Positions 18,001 through 26,084 of a stretch of 64,000 bases of DNA are shown here, piece after piece. Source of the stretch: Spirochaetales bacterium Spiro_10 (lineage in GTDB: Bacteria > Spirochaetota > Spirochaetia > Treponematales > Treponemataceae); assembly GCA_001604405.1 (NCBI GenBank), contig LVBL01000008.1:1-64000 (forward strand), read 5' to 3'. A program made the translations under genes and the position numbers. The notes under the pieces were generated by a model. The model was not told the origin of the DNA. It ran no database searches and saw only the letters and a list, made by a program, of their open reading frames with translations. How positions within the stretch are numbered: position 1 is the stretch's first letter; the number at the start of each line of letters is the position of its first letter.

Positions 18001-19306
18001 TTTTCCTCCTCGTCGTCTCGTCCATGAACACGGCATTCCGCTCGCCGGTCATCATGAGCCGGGCGGCAAGGTTAATCATGCTTCCGACGACCGAGTAGTC
18101 CTTTCTCGTGATGCCGCCGAACTCGCCGCAATACACGTCACCCGTGGCGATGCCGATATTCACCGACGATATGAACGCGAATTCCCTCGTCGCCCTCAGG
18201 ATCTCGTCCGCGCACAGCACGGCGTTGCGTTCCTTGTTCTCGAGCGCGACCGGAGCACCGAACAAGATGGGAAAAACCGTGCCCTTGTCCGACAGGTCGG
18301 GAGTCGTGCAGAAGCCGCCGTAGCGGGTCGCCTTGTCCTGCACGAGGCTGTATACCGCATTGAGGTTTCCGTACCCCTCGACGAGGTTGAACTCGTCGTT
18401 CGTCTGCGTGAAGAAACCGTCGAACCGGACCATGGCGCAGCTGATCTCGCGGTATTCGCCGACGAATCCCTGAAAGTGCGTCTTGATCTGGTGCTGGATC
18501 ATCGGATTGATGAAGGCGTTGATCCTGTTGTAGTAGCGGGGATTCTCGAACAGAAGCCGTTCGTCGCAGAACGCGGGGGGTTCGACCGTATCATGAAAGT
18601 CCTCGGGAAGGCCGAGCAGAAGATAGCCCGAGCCCTTCTCAGCGAAGCATTCGCGCATTCCGACCGAGCACGCGAACTGATAGGCCCGCTCGCCTATCAG
18701 TATCTCGCGCCCGTTGCAGCCGCGTTCGCTGGAGATCGCCTCGTCTACCGCGGCTCCCGCTATGACGGGCGTGATGAAACGAGTCCTGTCCCCGAGCAGT
18801 ATCTGGTGAAACTGCCCGAAACCGATCCCGATCTTTGGATCAAGCACGAATCCGTTCACGCCGCTGTTGCCGGCGTTGTACGAGTTACTCCGCTCGAGGG
18901 CGACATCCATCGCGGTAAGGGACCTGCGCCAGTTTTGCTCGTCGCTTTCGCCGTAATACCGCTCGAAGCAAATGAGCAGCGAATCGCCCGCGAACTGGAA
19001 AACGGATCCGCCCATCGACTGTATGGTTTCGATGATCAGGCTGTAATACGCGCGAAAGATGTCGGAAAGCTTCCCGACGTCCCTGCCCGCGTTTACGTGA
19101 TTCGCGACCGTGGCCGTGAAACCGACGATGTCGAAGTACACGACAACGCCCGTGAGCAACTCGAGCTTCCTCTCGAAAAAGCAGCACGGAAGCTCGCCGA
19201 TTGCCCGCACCATCCGGTACGGGATGTACTGGGTCATCAGGGGAATTTCGTCAGGCTTGATGATCTGGTCGCTTCTCAAAAGGCACTTCGCGCAATCTTC
19301 GCTCAT
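15044..19306 (-). CDS. Soluble-adenylyl-cyclase-like protein: two cyclase domains, AAA ATPase, TPRs
   Basis: 1420 residues. Cyclase domain C1 (about 50-200) has both metal-binding Asp: VVVYFDIVGFTAT and FQFAGDSLLICF, but lacks the NxxxR pair. Domain C2 (about 285-430) has the substrate Lys in DKGTVF and the Asn/Arg pair in GSMINLAARL. The two halves could therefore form one composite active site, as in mammalian sAC. A P-loop NTPase follows (GDAGMGKSYLVE near 512, VVVIEDIHW near 635), then a long TPR/helical region from about 900 to the end. The ATG at 19306 has AAGGA at good spacing and overlaps the lipase stop (ATGA). Likely makes cAMP in response to a protein or ion signal; no cAMP receptor lies in the window. 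Confidence 0.85.
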   Translation of the reverse strand: MSEDCAKCLLRSDQIIKPDEIPLMTQYIPYRMVRAIGELPCCFFERKLELLTGVVVYFDIVGFTATVANHVNAGRDVGKLSDIFRAYYSLIIETIQSMGGSVFQFAGDSLLICFERYYGESDEQNWRRSLTAMDVALERSNSYNAGNSGVNGFVLDPKIGIGFGQFHQILLGDRTRFITPVIAGAAVDEAISSERGCNGREILIGERAYQFACSVGMRECFAEKGSGYLLLGLPEDFHDTVEPPAFCDERLLFENPRYYNRINAFINPMIQHQIKTHFQGFVGEYREISCAMVRFDGFFTQTNDEFNLVEGYGNLNAVYSLVQDKATRYGGFCTTPDLSDKGTVFPILFGAPVALENKERNAVLCADEILRATREFAFISSVNIGIATGDVYCGEFGGITRKDYSVVGSMINLAARLMMTGERNAVFMDETTRRKTESLCDVESAKGIYLKGFSREQAVFRFVDLRKEKRSDKKRVGMIGRDRELARLTESFRESLKGEIKFCPVIGDAGMGKSYLVENFLEGLPDLCPEVRVLFGSCYQYEESTIFFPWRSIIKSVVGIEEEMPNEGMLARVTDIFRERFAITDLVWITFFMNMLGYDFEEHEAVKEIDVSIKQDRFFAFVYRILVEKARETPIVVVIEDIHWSDAVSLKMLEYLINGTATASLFVIPVSRESETIISFFNKYAVPFMKLEQLRPESARQLAALLLNMDPPEQALVDKIVNTSDSNPFFIENIVQNMIESGVLVEASNGTYFLSKDIKSINIPSSIQNIILARLNSLLFEEQVVCKTASVIGRSFLSDILRALVPDGISEYIFLNALENFETHNLILREDERRSAYYFKHITIRDVVYNTILESTRKELNIMLLSYLENRYSDNINAVVERLEYHASEAESWPLVYKYAMQSAVKSEKQFSTLDAIVHYHNAIDALGKFEIEGKEEKVNEIHLSLAAAYRKSSDYERSLEMYGRMLEEEDRPWYRAAILQGIGQCKQEQGRFDEAVSALESSLSILGYRAPRSRAATYVSIVKAIFAQTANHFLFGNNVRELSGKKREYSEMRTDILSVLTKLYYFGKPEKIAWASVCNLNNTLSIRSMSDKWVMSECNYAVSLVSVGFTSLGLSHFENASKVVARSKSRTAASIYKSRYAYYFLFYSQPHKSIDLLEDATNHFRSIGEMWELMTGLGALAQNYFLIADFQKSERAYLETERVARKLHSTMHIGWSYNKVPFIRYLQGTMTAVEAKTMLSEGIEMSAIVEDHMTLCIHYGHLAYIAEKENDIEGAVRNAKNILRENRLYTVRVPHVKISYVNAVEALCFALESGASSVPRGKTERMAKRALARAVRLGETFELIRGPALRAAARLALLGKKDAKARELCSAALECLSRSPYEWEHAQALDLAARCFPENASANTAQAELIRKKIGVVRR

Positions 19307-20526
19307 CGCGTCTTCCTTACCTGCAGGATTGTTTCGACTATTTTTTTGTAGACGCGGGTTCCGTGACGGAGCCGCAGGAAATGCGGGATCATCGCGAGCT
19401 CGCCGTGATCGATCTTCCTGAAACGCTGCACGAGATGCCATACGCCGGAGTCGAGGCTCGCGAGGCCTTCCGGCGTTCTTGCTCTTCTTGCTACGCCCTT
19501 CGCCGGCCCGGATTCATCCGCGGTCCGGCCGAGCTTCGGGCGGTCCTGCGACCAGGCGGGGCACATTCCGTCGTTGGGCCGCCATCGCCGGTCTATCACG
19601 CCCTTCCAGCGCGCGCTCTTCGGCCTGAAAAGGCCCATCCTCAGCGCGAATGGAACGAGGAAGAAATGAGTCCAATAGGGAATCGGCACGTCGAACCGGA
19701 GCGCGAACGAGAGTGTCGATCTCGTCACGTAACTGAAGTACCAGGTACCCTCGTACTCGCGCGTTTCCGCGTTAAGCTCCTCGAGCGCGTTTGGCGTAAG
19801 GTCGTGGAGCGCCCAGTCCTTCGAGGCATAGAAGGCCGGATCCTCGAAAAGCCTGGACAACGAGCCCTGGACATCGGAATTGCGCTCGATCCCCCATTGC
19901 TCGAGATGGAGGTCGTACCACTCGGTGAGGCTCCTTGATTTCTGCTGAAGGGCCGCGTAGCGCGTGATCAGCCGCGTGAGGATCCTGAGCGCGGTCGCGT
20001 CGCCCCTGGCGATTCCCGTATCCTCGTCAGCGCCGAGGATCCAGGTCAGCGTCGATCCGTTGTGAACGCCCGATACGGTCGTTACCGAACGGATCCAGCG
20101 CGAGGAAGTACCGTAGCTCACGCCGTCCTCGGCCCCGAAAAAGCCGGTTTCCAGCAGATGCTGAAGTTTTCGCACGACAGGGGCGCCCATCGAATGGGCC
20201 ACGAAATCGAGGGGATGGGCCTCGTCCCATTGCGGATACATCCCCTGGCCCGTATAGTCGCGCGAGTACCTCGCGTGTCCGAAACGCTCGCTGTGTTCCC
20301 TTCCGTAATTGACGCGTCCGCCCTTCAGCTGATAGAAAAGCTCGCAAGCCTGGTCGTGGACCGAGGAGATCGGTCCCGTCGAGGGGAAGAGAAACGGCGG
20401 ACAGAGCCGCGGATTCCGTCTCTCGAGCCTTCGCGCGCACACGAAATAGGGATAGCCTCCGAGCTGACGCTCTCCCCATCCGAAAAGGCCGTGGCAGAAT
20501 ACGATCGGAGAGGAATCGTCACTCAT
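19303..20526 (-). CDS. Lipase-like alpha/beta hydrolase (Staphylococcus/Bacillus lipase type)
   Basis: 407 residues with no signal peptide. The N-terminus (PIVFCHGLFGWGERQLGG) is the oxyanion-loop start of family I.5/I.6 lipases. The nucleophile elbow is AHSMGAP near residue 115. A likely catalytic Asp is in PNDGMCPAW and the His in IDHGELAM. These enzymes hydrolyse acylglycerol or related esters; here the lack of a signal sequence suggests a cytoplasmic or membrane-surface role. The start overlaps the radical SAM stop by eight bases and the end overlaps the cyclase start by four, so the three are coupled. The natural substrate cannot be inferred. Confidence 0.85.
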   Translation of the reverse strand: MSDDSSPIVFCHGLFGWGERQLGGYPYFVCARRLERRNPRLCPPFLFPSTGPISSVHDQACELFYQLKGGRVNYGREHSERFGHARYSRDYTGQGMYPQWDEAHPLDFVAHSMGAPVVRKLQHLLETGFFGAEDGVSYGTSSRWIRSVTTVSGVHNGSTLTWILGADEDTGIARGDATALRILTRLITRYAALQQKSRSLTEWYDLHLEQWGIERNSDVQGSLSRLFEDPAFYASKDWALHDLTPNALEELNAETREYEGTWYFSYVTRSTLSFALRFDVPIPYWTHFFLVPFALRMGLFRPKSARWKGVIDRRWRPNDGMCPAWSQDRPKLGRTADESGPAKGVARRARTPEGLASLDSGVWHLVQRFRKIDHGELAMIPHFLRLRHGTRVYKKIVETILQVRKTR

Positions 20527-21778
20527 GTCGCAACAGGTCTTGGCTCCATTTGAATCCCATCTTGCGATAGAATCTCGGTACCCGGCCGGGCGTAAACGAA
20601 GGGCATTTCGCGATTATCTCGCGCGACTGGTCCACCGAAAGCGGACGTACGGTCGTGTTCAACTCCGCGATCGAGTTGCTGATCGCGTTCGCGTAGCACG
20701 AACACCCCGGGGCCCGGAATATCTTCGTGTACTCGCCCCATATCTCGCGGATCGGCCGCTCGCGCATGTTGCCGAGCGTGACTGAACAGAAATCGCAGGG
20801 GCAGCAATTGCCCGACGAGTCGACGAAGATGAAGTGGAAGCCGGCACCGCAGCCGTAGAACTTCTCGCCCTCGAACACGTCGTAGGCGAAACAGGCGGGG
20901 TACCCCTTGTTCTTGACGAGAAAGCGCTGGACCTCTTCAACGCGCGCGACGTCTTCCCTAGAGAGCTTCTCCTCGGGACGGTCCGTGAGGTGACCCGACA
21001 GGATGGGAGAGGTCAGCCGCATGTCGTTCACGCCGAGGGACTTGAAAAAGGCGAGCGTCTTGTAGAGTTCGTCCCGGTCTGATATGAGCTCGTGGTCCGG
21101 GACGAAGGAAACGGCGACGTACATGCCTTCGGCCTGATACATCTCGATCGCCTTGATGGCGATGGCGTGCATCCCCTCCTTGCCCCGCCTCTTGTCGTGC
21201 TTCGCGGGATCGTAATGGTCAAGGCTTACCACGGGTATCCCCAGGCCTGCAGACTTGAGGGAGCGCACACGTTCCCTCGTCAGGCCCCAACCGGTCGAGA
21301 ACATGAGCGACATGGAGCGGTCTCCGACGATCGAAAGGATTTCTTCCATGTCGTCCCGCAAAAGGGGCTCTCCGCCGGTGAAACCGATCATGCTCGTACC
21401 GAGTTCCTGGACCTGGCCGATGGCGTCGCGCAATTCCGCCACGGAAAGCTGGTTTTTCTTCGTTCGGTCGGAAAATGAACAGTGCCAGCAGTTGCAGATG
21501 CAGTTGGCCGTAACCGCGAAATTCATCATTACGGGCGTCGGGGTTCCCTCGACGGTCTTGAGTATCCCCGACACGTACCGTTCATACGCGAGCGACGGAA
21601 AATAGGGCGTGAAGGTGTTCATGTACACCCGGTCTCCGACCCTCGTGAGTTTGCTGTTTTTCGCTACGTAATTCATGGCCATCAGCTGACGAGGCGTCAG
21701 CGTTTTCATGACCGGGCTTTTCATCATCTCGAGCATGGCGCCGATTTTTTTAAAGCCGTACAGTTGCTCCCCAACCAT
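20519..21778 (-). CDS. Radical SAM protein with C-terminal cysteine cluster
   Basis: 419 residues from an ATG with an excellent Shine-Dalgarno site (GGAGG, spacing about five). The [4Fe-4S] motif CxxxCxxC is CICNCWHC near residue 110-117, followed by FTGGEPLLRDD, the usual second motif. The C-terminal part (ACFAYDVFEG, CGAGFHFIFVD, CCPCDFCSV, CSCYANAI) carries many cysteines in an SPASM/twitch-like arrangement, so auxiliary iron-sulfur clusters are likely. The N-terminal 80 residues are a separate helical extension. Reaction unknown. First gene of the operon that continues through lipase, sAC-like cyclase and phosphoesterase. Confidence 0.85.
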   Translation of the reverse strand: MVGEQLYGFKKIGAMLEMMKSPVMKTLTPRQLMAMNYVAKNSKLTRVGDRVYMNTFTPYFPSLAYERYVSGILKTVEGTPTPVMMNFAVTANCICNCWHCSFSDRTKKNQLSVAELRDAIGQVQELGTSMIGFTGGEPLLRDDMEEILSIVGDRSMSLMFSTGWGLTRERVRSLKSAGLGIPVVSLDHYDPAKHDKRRGKEGMHAIAIKAIEMYQAEGMYVAVSFVPDHELISDRDELYKTLAFFKSLGVNDMRLTSPILSGHLTDRPEEKLSREDVARVEEVQRFLVKNKGYPACFAYDVFEGEKFYGCGAGFHFIFVDSSGNCCPCDFCSVTLGNMRERPIREIWGEYTKIFRAPGCSCYANAISNSIAELNTTVRPLSVDQSREIIAKCPSFTPGRVPRFYRKMGFKWSQDLLRHE

Positions 21779-21807
21779 TGCTTCCTCCGTTTTTAATTGA
21801 CGGTATA

Positions 21808-21835
21808 ATTGTATCACACCGCCGACGGATTGCAA
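21808..21835 (-). promoter_or_regulatory. Promoter of the radical SAM-lipase-cyclase operon
   Basis: Minus-strand TTGCAA (21830-21835) and TACAAT (21808-21813) are separated by 16 bases, and a Shine-Dalgarno site precedes the ATG at 21778. The short leader fits transcription starting near 21801. Confidence 0.55.
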
Positions 21836-21930
21836 CGTGAAGATGGCGATCCGTGCGTAACGGAAAGGGCTCAGGGCCGCGGTTCGCGGGTTTGCGCCCG
21901 GGCGCCGGACGCGATTACTTGTCCGGGGAC

Positions 21931-21958
21931 AAAAAAACCGCCTTTCGGCGGTTTTTTT
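21931..21958 (-). terminator. Rho-independent terminator after rpmE (bidirectional)
   Basis: A perfect inverted repeat, CCGCC-TTT-CGGCGG type, flanked by seven A and seven T residues, lies 50 bases downstream of rpmE. The A/T runs on both sides allow function on either strand. The rest of 21779-22008 holds only the operon promoter at 21808-21835; nothing else was seen. Confidence 0.85.
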
Positions 21959-22008
21959 GCGGGTTTGCCGCTTTCGCGTCGTGCCCGAACTGTCCTCTCA
22001 AGGGAGAA

Positions 22009-22215
22009 TCAGTTCTCTTTGATATTGTAGCGCTTCTTGAAGCGGTCGATACGACCGGCGGTATCGACGAGCTTCTGCTTGCCGGTGAAGAACGGGTGGC
22101 AAGCGGAGCAGATTTCAACGCTGATATCCTTAACCGTCGACCGGGTCTCGATGACGTTTCCGCATGCGCACTTGATCTTGGTCTCGTTGTACGCGGGGTG
22201 GATTCCCTCTTTCAT
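22009..22215 (-). CDS. rpmE: 50S ribosomal protein L31
   Basis: 68 residues, normal for L31. MKEGIHPAY is the family start and the cysteines CAC...[10 protein letters not shown] mark the zinc-binding (C+) form, which in many bacteria is replaced by a zinc-free paralogue under zinc limitation. GGAGG is seven bases before the ATG. Followed by a strong terminator. The 160 bases between rho and rpmE contain no gene; a small palindrome near 22352-22373 has no U-tract, so rho and rpmE may be read together. Confidence 0.97.
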   Translation of the reverse strand: MKEGIHPAYNETKIKCACGNVIETRSTVKDISVEICSACHPFFTGKQKLVDTAGRIDRFKKRYNIKEN

Positions 22216-22375
22216 AAAAGCCTCCAAAACGTGTCTCTAATAAACGCGCTCCCGCCAGGGGCGGAAGCTCGCCGGAAGGGGCCAAAGGCTCCCTGCGCCA
22301 CACAGGCGATTCGTTCCGACGCAGCAACGAAGGAATCCCGAGGGCCCTTCGCCGGTTTCTTTAGAAACGGTATCC

Positions 22376-24061
22376 TTAGTCCATGGCGGCGGAGCCGGTA
22401 TTCATGGACCTGAGGAACGCCTCATTATTCTTGGATTTCTTCATCCTGTCAATAAGGAGCTCCATGATCTCGGTGTCGTCCATGGGGTTCAGGACCTTGC
22501 GAAGCACCCATATTTTCTGAATTTCCTCCTCGGTAAGGAGGAGTTCTTCCTTTCGCGTCCCGGACTTCTTGATGCTGACGGCGGGAAAGAGGCGGCGGTC
22601 CGAGAGTTTGCGGTCAAGGTTGATTTCCATGTTTCCGGTACCCTTGAACTCCTCGAAGATGACCTCGTCCATACGGCTTCCGGTCTCGATGAGGGCGGTC
22701 GCTATTATCGTGAGGCTTCCGCCTTCCTCGACGTTTCTCGCGGCGCCGAAAAAGCGCTTGGGCTTGTGCAGGGCGTTCGAGTCAACGCCTCCCGAAAGGA
22801 CCTTGCCCGAGGTAGGCACGGTCTGGTTGTAGGCGCGCGCGAGGCGGGTTATGGAGTCAAGAAGGATCACGACGTCGCGCTTGTGCTCGACAAGCCGTCG
22901 GGCCTTCTCGAGGACCATCTCGGCGACCTGGACATGGCGCGTTGCCTGTTCGTCGAAGGTCGAGGAAATGACCTCGGCCTTGACGGTCCGCTCCATGTCC
23001 GTCACTTCCTCGGGTCGCTCGTCTATGAGAAGGACGATGAGATAGACCTCGGGGTGATTCTCCGTGATGGCATTCGCGATCCTCTGCATGAGGATCGTCT
23101 TGCCGGTCCGGGGCGGCGCCACGATGAGCGCTCGCTGACCCTTGCCGATCGGGCAAAACAGATTCATGATCCGGGTCGATATCTCGCCGTTCTGCATCTC
23201 CAGGTTGAGCTTCTCGTCGGGATACAGCGGCGTCAGGTTGTCGAAGGGTATCCGGCTCTGGGCCGAGGAAACCTCGTCGAAGTTGACGGTTTCGACGCGA
23301 AGGAGGGCGAAGAACCGCTCCCCTTCCTTGGGCGAGCGAACCTGCCCGTATACGGTATCGCCGGTTTTGAGGTTGAAGAGCCGTATCTGGCTCGGCGAGA
23401 TATAGATGTCGTCGGAACCGGGAAGGTAGCTGTTCTGGGGGGAGCGCAGGAATCCGTATCCGTCGGGAAGGATCTCCAGGGAACCCGAGGCGAAGATGAT
23501 TCCGCCGTGTTCCGTATGGGCCTTCAGGATCTGGAAGATTATCTCCTGCTTCTTCATCGCGACCATGTCTTCGTGGGGAACCCCGTATTGGGTCGCAAGT
23601 TCGCGGAGGGGATGCATCCCCATCCGGGTCAGTTCGTTGATGGTCAGTTTCGGCTTGTTTTCGTTATCTCGCTGCGCTTCGGCGTCTTGCGCCGCCTGGT
23701 TGGCCTGGTATTGCGGGCTCAGTTCGTCGCGATAATCCCGCGCGTCGTGCCCGTTGTCCCGATACCGCCTGTTGTCGCGGTTGTCGCGTCCGTCGCGTCC
23801 GTCTCTATGGTCCCGATGGGGATTGTCCCGTCCCGGAGCGGCGCCGTCGAAGGATCCGCCCTTTCGTTTGACCCGCGGTCTGACAACCACCCGCTTTTCG
23901 GACGGCTCGGCGACGGCCGTTTCCGTCATTCCCTGGCGGGAATCGTCCGCGACTGCCGCGGCCCGTTCCTCAGACCCGAGATCCAGGCTCGCCTGGTCGG
24001 GATTTTGTTGCGCCATATCATCCGCGCTCTCGGCGGTTCGGCGTCTTCTGATTGCTGCCAT
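22376..24061 (-). CDS. rho: Transcription termination factor Rho
   Basis: 561 residues, longer than the usual 420. Rho is the hexameric RNA helicase that ends transcription. The first 140 residues are an added hydrophilic region rich in Arg, Asp and Asn (repeated [11 protein letters not shown]-like units near 80-110), probably disordered and RNA-binding. The cold-shock-like RNA-binding domain follows ([20 protein letters not shown]), then the ATPase core with P-loop APPRTGKT near residue 317 and the [13 protein letters not shown] segment. The consensus promoter lies inside pncC and gives an untranslated leader of about 80 bases. Confidence 0.97.
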   Translation of the reverse strand: MAAIRRRRTAESADDMAQQNPDQASLDLGSEERAAAVADDSRQGMTETAVAEPSEKRVVVRPRVKRKGGSFDGAAPGRDNPHRDHRDGRDGRDNRDNRRYRDNGHDARDYRDELSPQYQANQAAQDAEAQRDNENKPKLTINELTRMGMHPLRELATQYGVPHEDMVAMKKQEIIFQILKAHTEHGGIIFASGSLEILPDGYGFLRSPQNSYLPGSDDIYISPSQIRLFNLKTGDTVYGQVRSPKEGERFFALLRVETVNFDEVSSAQSRIPFDNLTPLYPDEKLNLEMQNGEISTRIMNLFCPIGKGQRALIVAPPRTGKTILMQRIANAITENHPEVYLIVLLIDERPEEVTDMERTVKAEVISSTFDEQATRHVQVAEMVLEKARRLVEHKRDVVILLDSITRLARAYNQTVPTSGKVLSGGVDSNALHKPKRFFGAARNVEEGGSLTIIATALIETGSRMDEVIFEEFKGTGNMEINLDRKLSDRRLFPAVSIKKSGTRKEELLLTEEEIQKIWVLRKVLNPMDDTEIMELLIDRMKKSKNNEAFLRSMNTGSAAMD

Positions 24062-24150
24062 TGGATTACTCCGTGAAAAATGTATAAGGGCGTATCTTAC
24101 AAGACATGCTGTTTGTCGGATTTTCCCAAAAAAGACAGGACTATGAAAAC

Positions 24151-24179
24151 AGTATAGTAAAGCGCGTTTTACCTGTCAA
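24151..24179 (-). promoter_or_regulatory. Consensus promoter of rho, inside the pncC 3' end
   Basis: TTGACA (24174-24179, minus strand) and TATACT (24151-24156) are exactly 17 bases apart. The -35 box lies within the last codons of pncC. Transcription would begin near 24144, leaving about 83 untranslated bases before the rho ATG, room for autoregulation of the kind known for rho in other bacteria. Confidence 0.75.
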
Positions 24180-24717
24180 GCTGTGCCGCAAGCAGCCTGA
24201 GCGAGCGAAGGGCGGTCTCCGCGCGTACCCGCCTTCTCGATCCGCGAAACCGGTATCGTGCCGAAAAAACCCCGCCCCCCTTCACCGCGTCGTCGCCTCC
24301 GGGAGAAACCGCGCTCGCAAGGGCTATCCATACGGTACCCACCGGCGTATCGACCGTGCCCCCTCCGGGTCCGGCCACACCCGTAACGGCTACGGCGATA
24401 TCCGCGCCGGATGCGGCAAGGGCGCCCCTGGCCATCGACTCGGCGGTTTCCCTGCTCACCGCGCCGAACCCCCGCAGTATCCCTGCCGGCACGCCGAGAA
24501 GGCGCGTTTTTGCCTCCGGGCTGTAGACAATAAAGCCGCCCCAAAAGGAACGGGACGAACCCGGTATCGAGGTTAGCGTCGCGCCGATCAAACCCCCGGT
24601 AAGGGATTCGGCGGTCACAATAGTCACCTGTCGAAGGTTAGCCAGCCGTATAACCTCATCCGCCGCCTTATGGAGGGGCGACAGACGTAAGGCGAAACGC
24701 GACCAGAAAGGGAACAT
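24169..24717 (-). CDS. pncC: CinA C-terminal-type nicotinamide-nucleotide amidohydrolase
   Basis: 182 residues, a stand-alone CinA C-terminal domain. The motifs [32 protein letters not shown] and [12 protein letters not shown] are characteristic. PncC deamidates nicotinamide mononucleotide to nicotinate mononucleotide for NAD recycling. Starts three bases after the bactofilin stop. The C-terminal tail ([17 protein letters not shown]) is unusually basic. Last gene of the response regulator-TPR-bactofilin-pncC operon. Confidence 0.9.
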   Translation of the reverse strand: MFPFWSRFALRLSPLHKAADEVIRLANLRQVTIVTAESLTGGLIGATLTSIPGSSRSFWGGFIVYSPEAKTRLLGVPAGILRGFGAVSRETAESMARGALAASGADIAVAVTGVAGPGGGTVDTPVGTVWIALASAVSPGGDDAVKGGGVFSARYRFRGSRRRVRAETALRSLRLLAAQLDR

Positions 24718-24720
24718 CCG

Positions 24721-25140
24721 TCAGGTCATTTCCCTTCGAAGACTCGCCTTCAGGGCATCGGTCCTTGTCGAAAAAAGGTCAACGTCGCCGACGGGCCGTA
24801 TCATCTCCACAGAACCCTCGAACGCGACGCCGTCCGCTATGCGCAGGCGCGAAGAGGAAACGTTACCCCGGACGGAACTGCCGGATTTCATCTCGATCCG
24901 GTCGCCGGCGGTCAGGTCGCCCCGAACCGAGCCTTCCACCACGATCGACGCTGCCCGCACGTAATCGGTGGTAACTACGGCGCCCTTCCGGATCAGGAGA
25001 GCCCCCTGTGCGTCAATAGAGCCCTCGAACGAGCCGGCTATATGAAGTTCCTCGGTAAACTTGAGCGTACCCTTGAACCTGGTTTTCTCGCCAAAGACGG
25101 TAACCTCGGTCTCTTTTTCCTTCTCGGTGAAACGCGGCAT
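24721..25140 (-). CDS. Bactofilin (polymer-forming cytoskeletal protein)
   Basis: 139 residues. The core (about 15-115) is a run of short beta-strand repeats with glycines at turns (LHIAGSFEGSIDAQG, VVEGSVRGDLTAG, SVRGNVSSSRLRIADG), the right-handed beta-helix of bactofilins (DUF583). Bactofilins form nucleotide-free filaments that shape the cell or position enzymes of wall synthesis. AAGGA precedes the ATG. The tail after residue 115 is charged and probably disordered. Confidence 0.9.
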   Translation of the reverse strand: MPRFTEKEKETEVTVFGEKTRFKGTLKFTEELHIAGSFEGSIDAQGALLIRKGAVVTTDYVRAASIVVEGSVRGDLTAGDRIEMKSGSSVRGNVSSSRLRIADGVAFEGSVEMIRPVGDVDLFSTRTDALKASLRREMT

Positions 25141-25149
25141 TGATAATCC

Positions 25150-25371
25150 TTATTTCGTTGTCATGGTGAACACGCCGTCCCAGTCCTCGGAAGGCGGGTT
25201 TTTTTGGCAATACGAGCATCGCTCCAGATACACCCTTGACGGCCCGTCGGCCGGGTCAAGGGCGAGCGCACGTGCAAAGGCCGCGTGAGCCTCGTCGAAA
25301 CGCATGAGTTTGTAGAGCTTTCTTCCTTCAGCGAAGGCCTCGAGGGCCTGCCGTTTCGATTCGGTTATCAT
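25150..25371 (-). CDS. Small TPR-like protein resembling the C-terminal tail of adenylate cyclases
   Basis: 73 residues, one TPR-like helical pair (AFAEGRKLYKLMRFDEAHAA) and the tail CSYCQKNPPSEDWDGVFTMT. A very similar tail, with DPADGPSRVYLERC and PPxxDWDGV, is commonly found at the C-terminus of bacterial class III cyclases that end in TPRs, here without any cyclase domain attached. Either an independent small adaptor or a remnant. Two bases after the response regulator stop, ten before bactofilin, so part of that operon. The similarity is from recall and needs a database check. Confidence 0.65.
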   Translation of the reverse strand: MITESKRQALEAFAEGRKLYKLMRFDEAHAAFARALALDPADGPSRVYLERCSYCQKNPPSEDWDGVFTMTTK

Positions 25372-25373
25372 GG

Positions 25374-26048
25374 TTATTCGCTATACGCCTTTCGCAACTC
25401 GTTTTCAAGCGAGGTTACCGCGATTTCCCTGCTCTTGAGCTTCATGGCCTCTTCCTGCAACTCGTCTATCTTCTGGCGAAGCCGCCCGTACTCAAGCTGG
25501 CAGGATTGCACGCCTTCAAGCAGTTCGTCCGGCTTTCCGGCGGAGGAATTGCAGAGCGATATGAATTTATCCGAAACAAGCTCCACGAAAGACAGAAGTC
25601 GCTCGTTCAGCTGTTCCTGCAGGGCGATTCTCGACTCCCGCTTCTTGAGCTGATCGATCAGCTCATGGTTCCTGAGTACCGAGCGTATGCGCGCGAGGAC
25701 CTCGGAAAAGTTGAAGGGTTTCGTGATGTAGTCGTCAACACCGAGTTCGAACCCCTCGATCTTGTCCTTGACGTCGTCCATGGCCGAAAACATGACGATG
25801 GGCACATCCCGCCATTCGACGTACTCGGGATCGTTTTTCAAGATTCTGGTCACTTCCCAACCCGACATCTTCGGCATGATATTGTCGAGCATGACGAGAT
25901 CCGGGTCGAATTCCCGTACCTTCTCGAGCGCGTCGCGTCCGTTTGCCGCTTTTTCCACGACAAAACCGAGTTTTGACAGCATCAAGTCAAAAAACTCCAC
26001 GTTTATCTGTTCATCGTCGACTATCAGAATTCTTTTCCGTGTTTCCAT
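25374..26048 (-). CDS. Response regulator: receiver domain with coiled-coil tail
   Basis: 224 residues. Residues 4-125 are a full receiver: acidic pair in IVDDEQIN, phosphoacceptor Asp in PDLVMLDNIMP near residue 56, Ser/Thr in VIMFSAMDD, and Lys in YITKPFNFSEVL. The rest (about 130-224) is a long charged helix with heptad-like spacing, ending in a predicted coiled coil (LEYGRLRQKIDELQEEAMK). It lacks a DNA-binding or enzyme output domain, so output is probably through protein contacts. No histidine kinase gene lies near. A modest promoter (TTGACA at 26103-26108, minus strand) sits in the lnt 3' end. Confidence 0.9.
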   Translation of the reverse strand: METRKRILIVDDEQINVEFFDLMLSKLGFVVEKAANGRDALEKVREFDPDLVMLDNIMPKMSGWEVTRILKNDPEYVEWRDVPIVMFSAMDDVKDKIEGFELGVDDYITKPFNFSEVLARIRSVLRNHELIDQLKKRESRIALQEQLNERLLSFVELVSDKFISLCNSSAGKPDELLEGVQSCQLEYGRLRQKIDELQEEAMKLKSREIAVTSLENELRKAYSE

Positions 26049-26084
26049 GGACCAACCTTCACTGCAACGCTTTTACTAATTGTC

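Noticed and set aside
15758-19351. 1197-residue open frame antisense to the cyclase gene
   Set aside because: Same cause as above: mirror frame of a real gene with skewed composition, no motif and no ribosome site.
22216-22375. Palindromic stretch between rho and rpmE as a possible terminator or small RNA
   Set aside because: The inverted repeat near 22352-22373 has only five good pairs and no T-run on either strand.
22766-24076. 436-residue open frame antisense to rho
   Set aside because: It lies opposite the conserved Rho core and the repetitive Arg/Asp region; no independent evidence.
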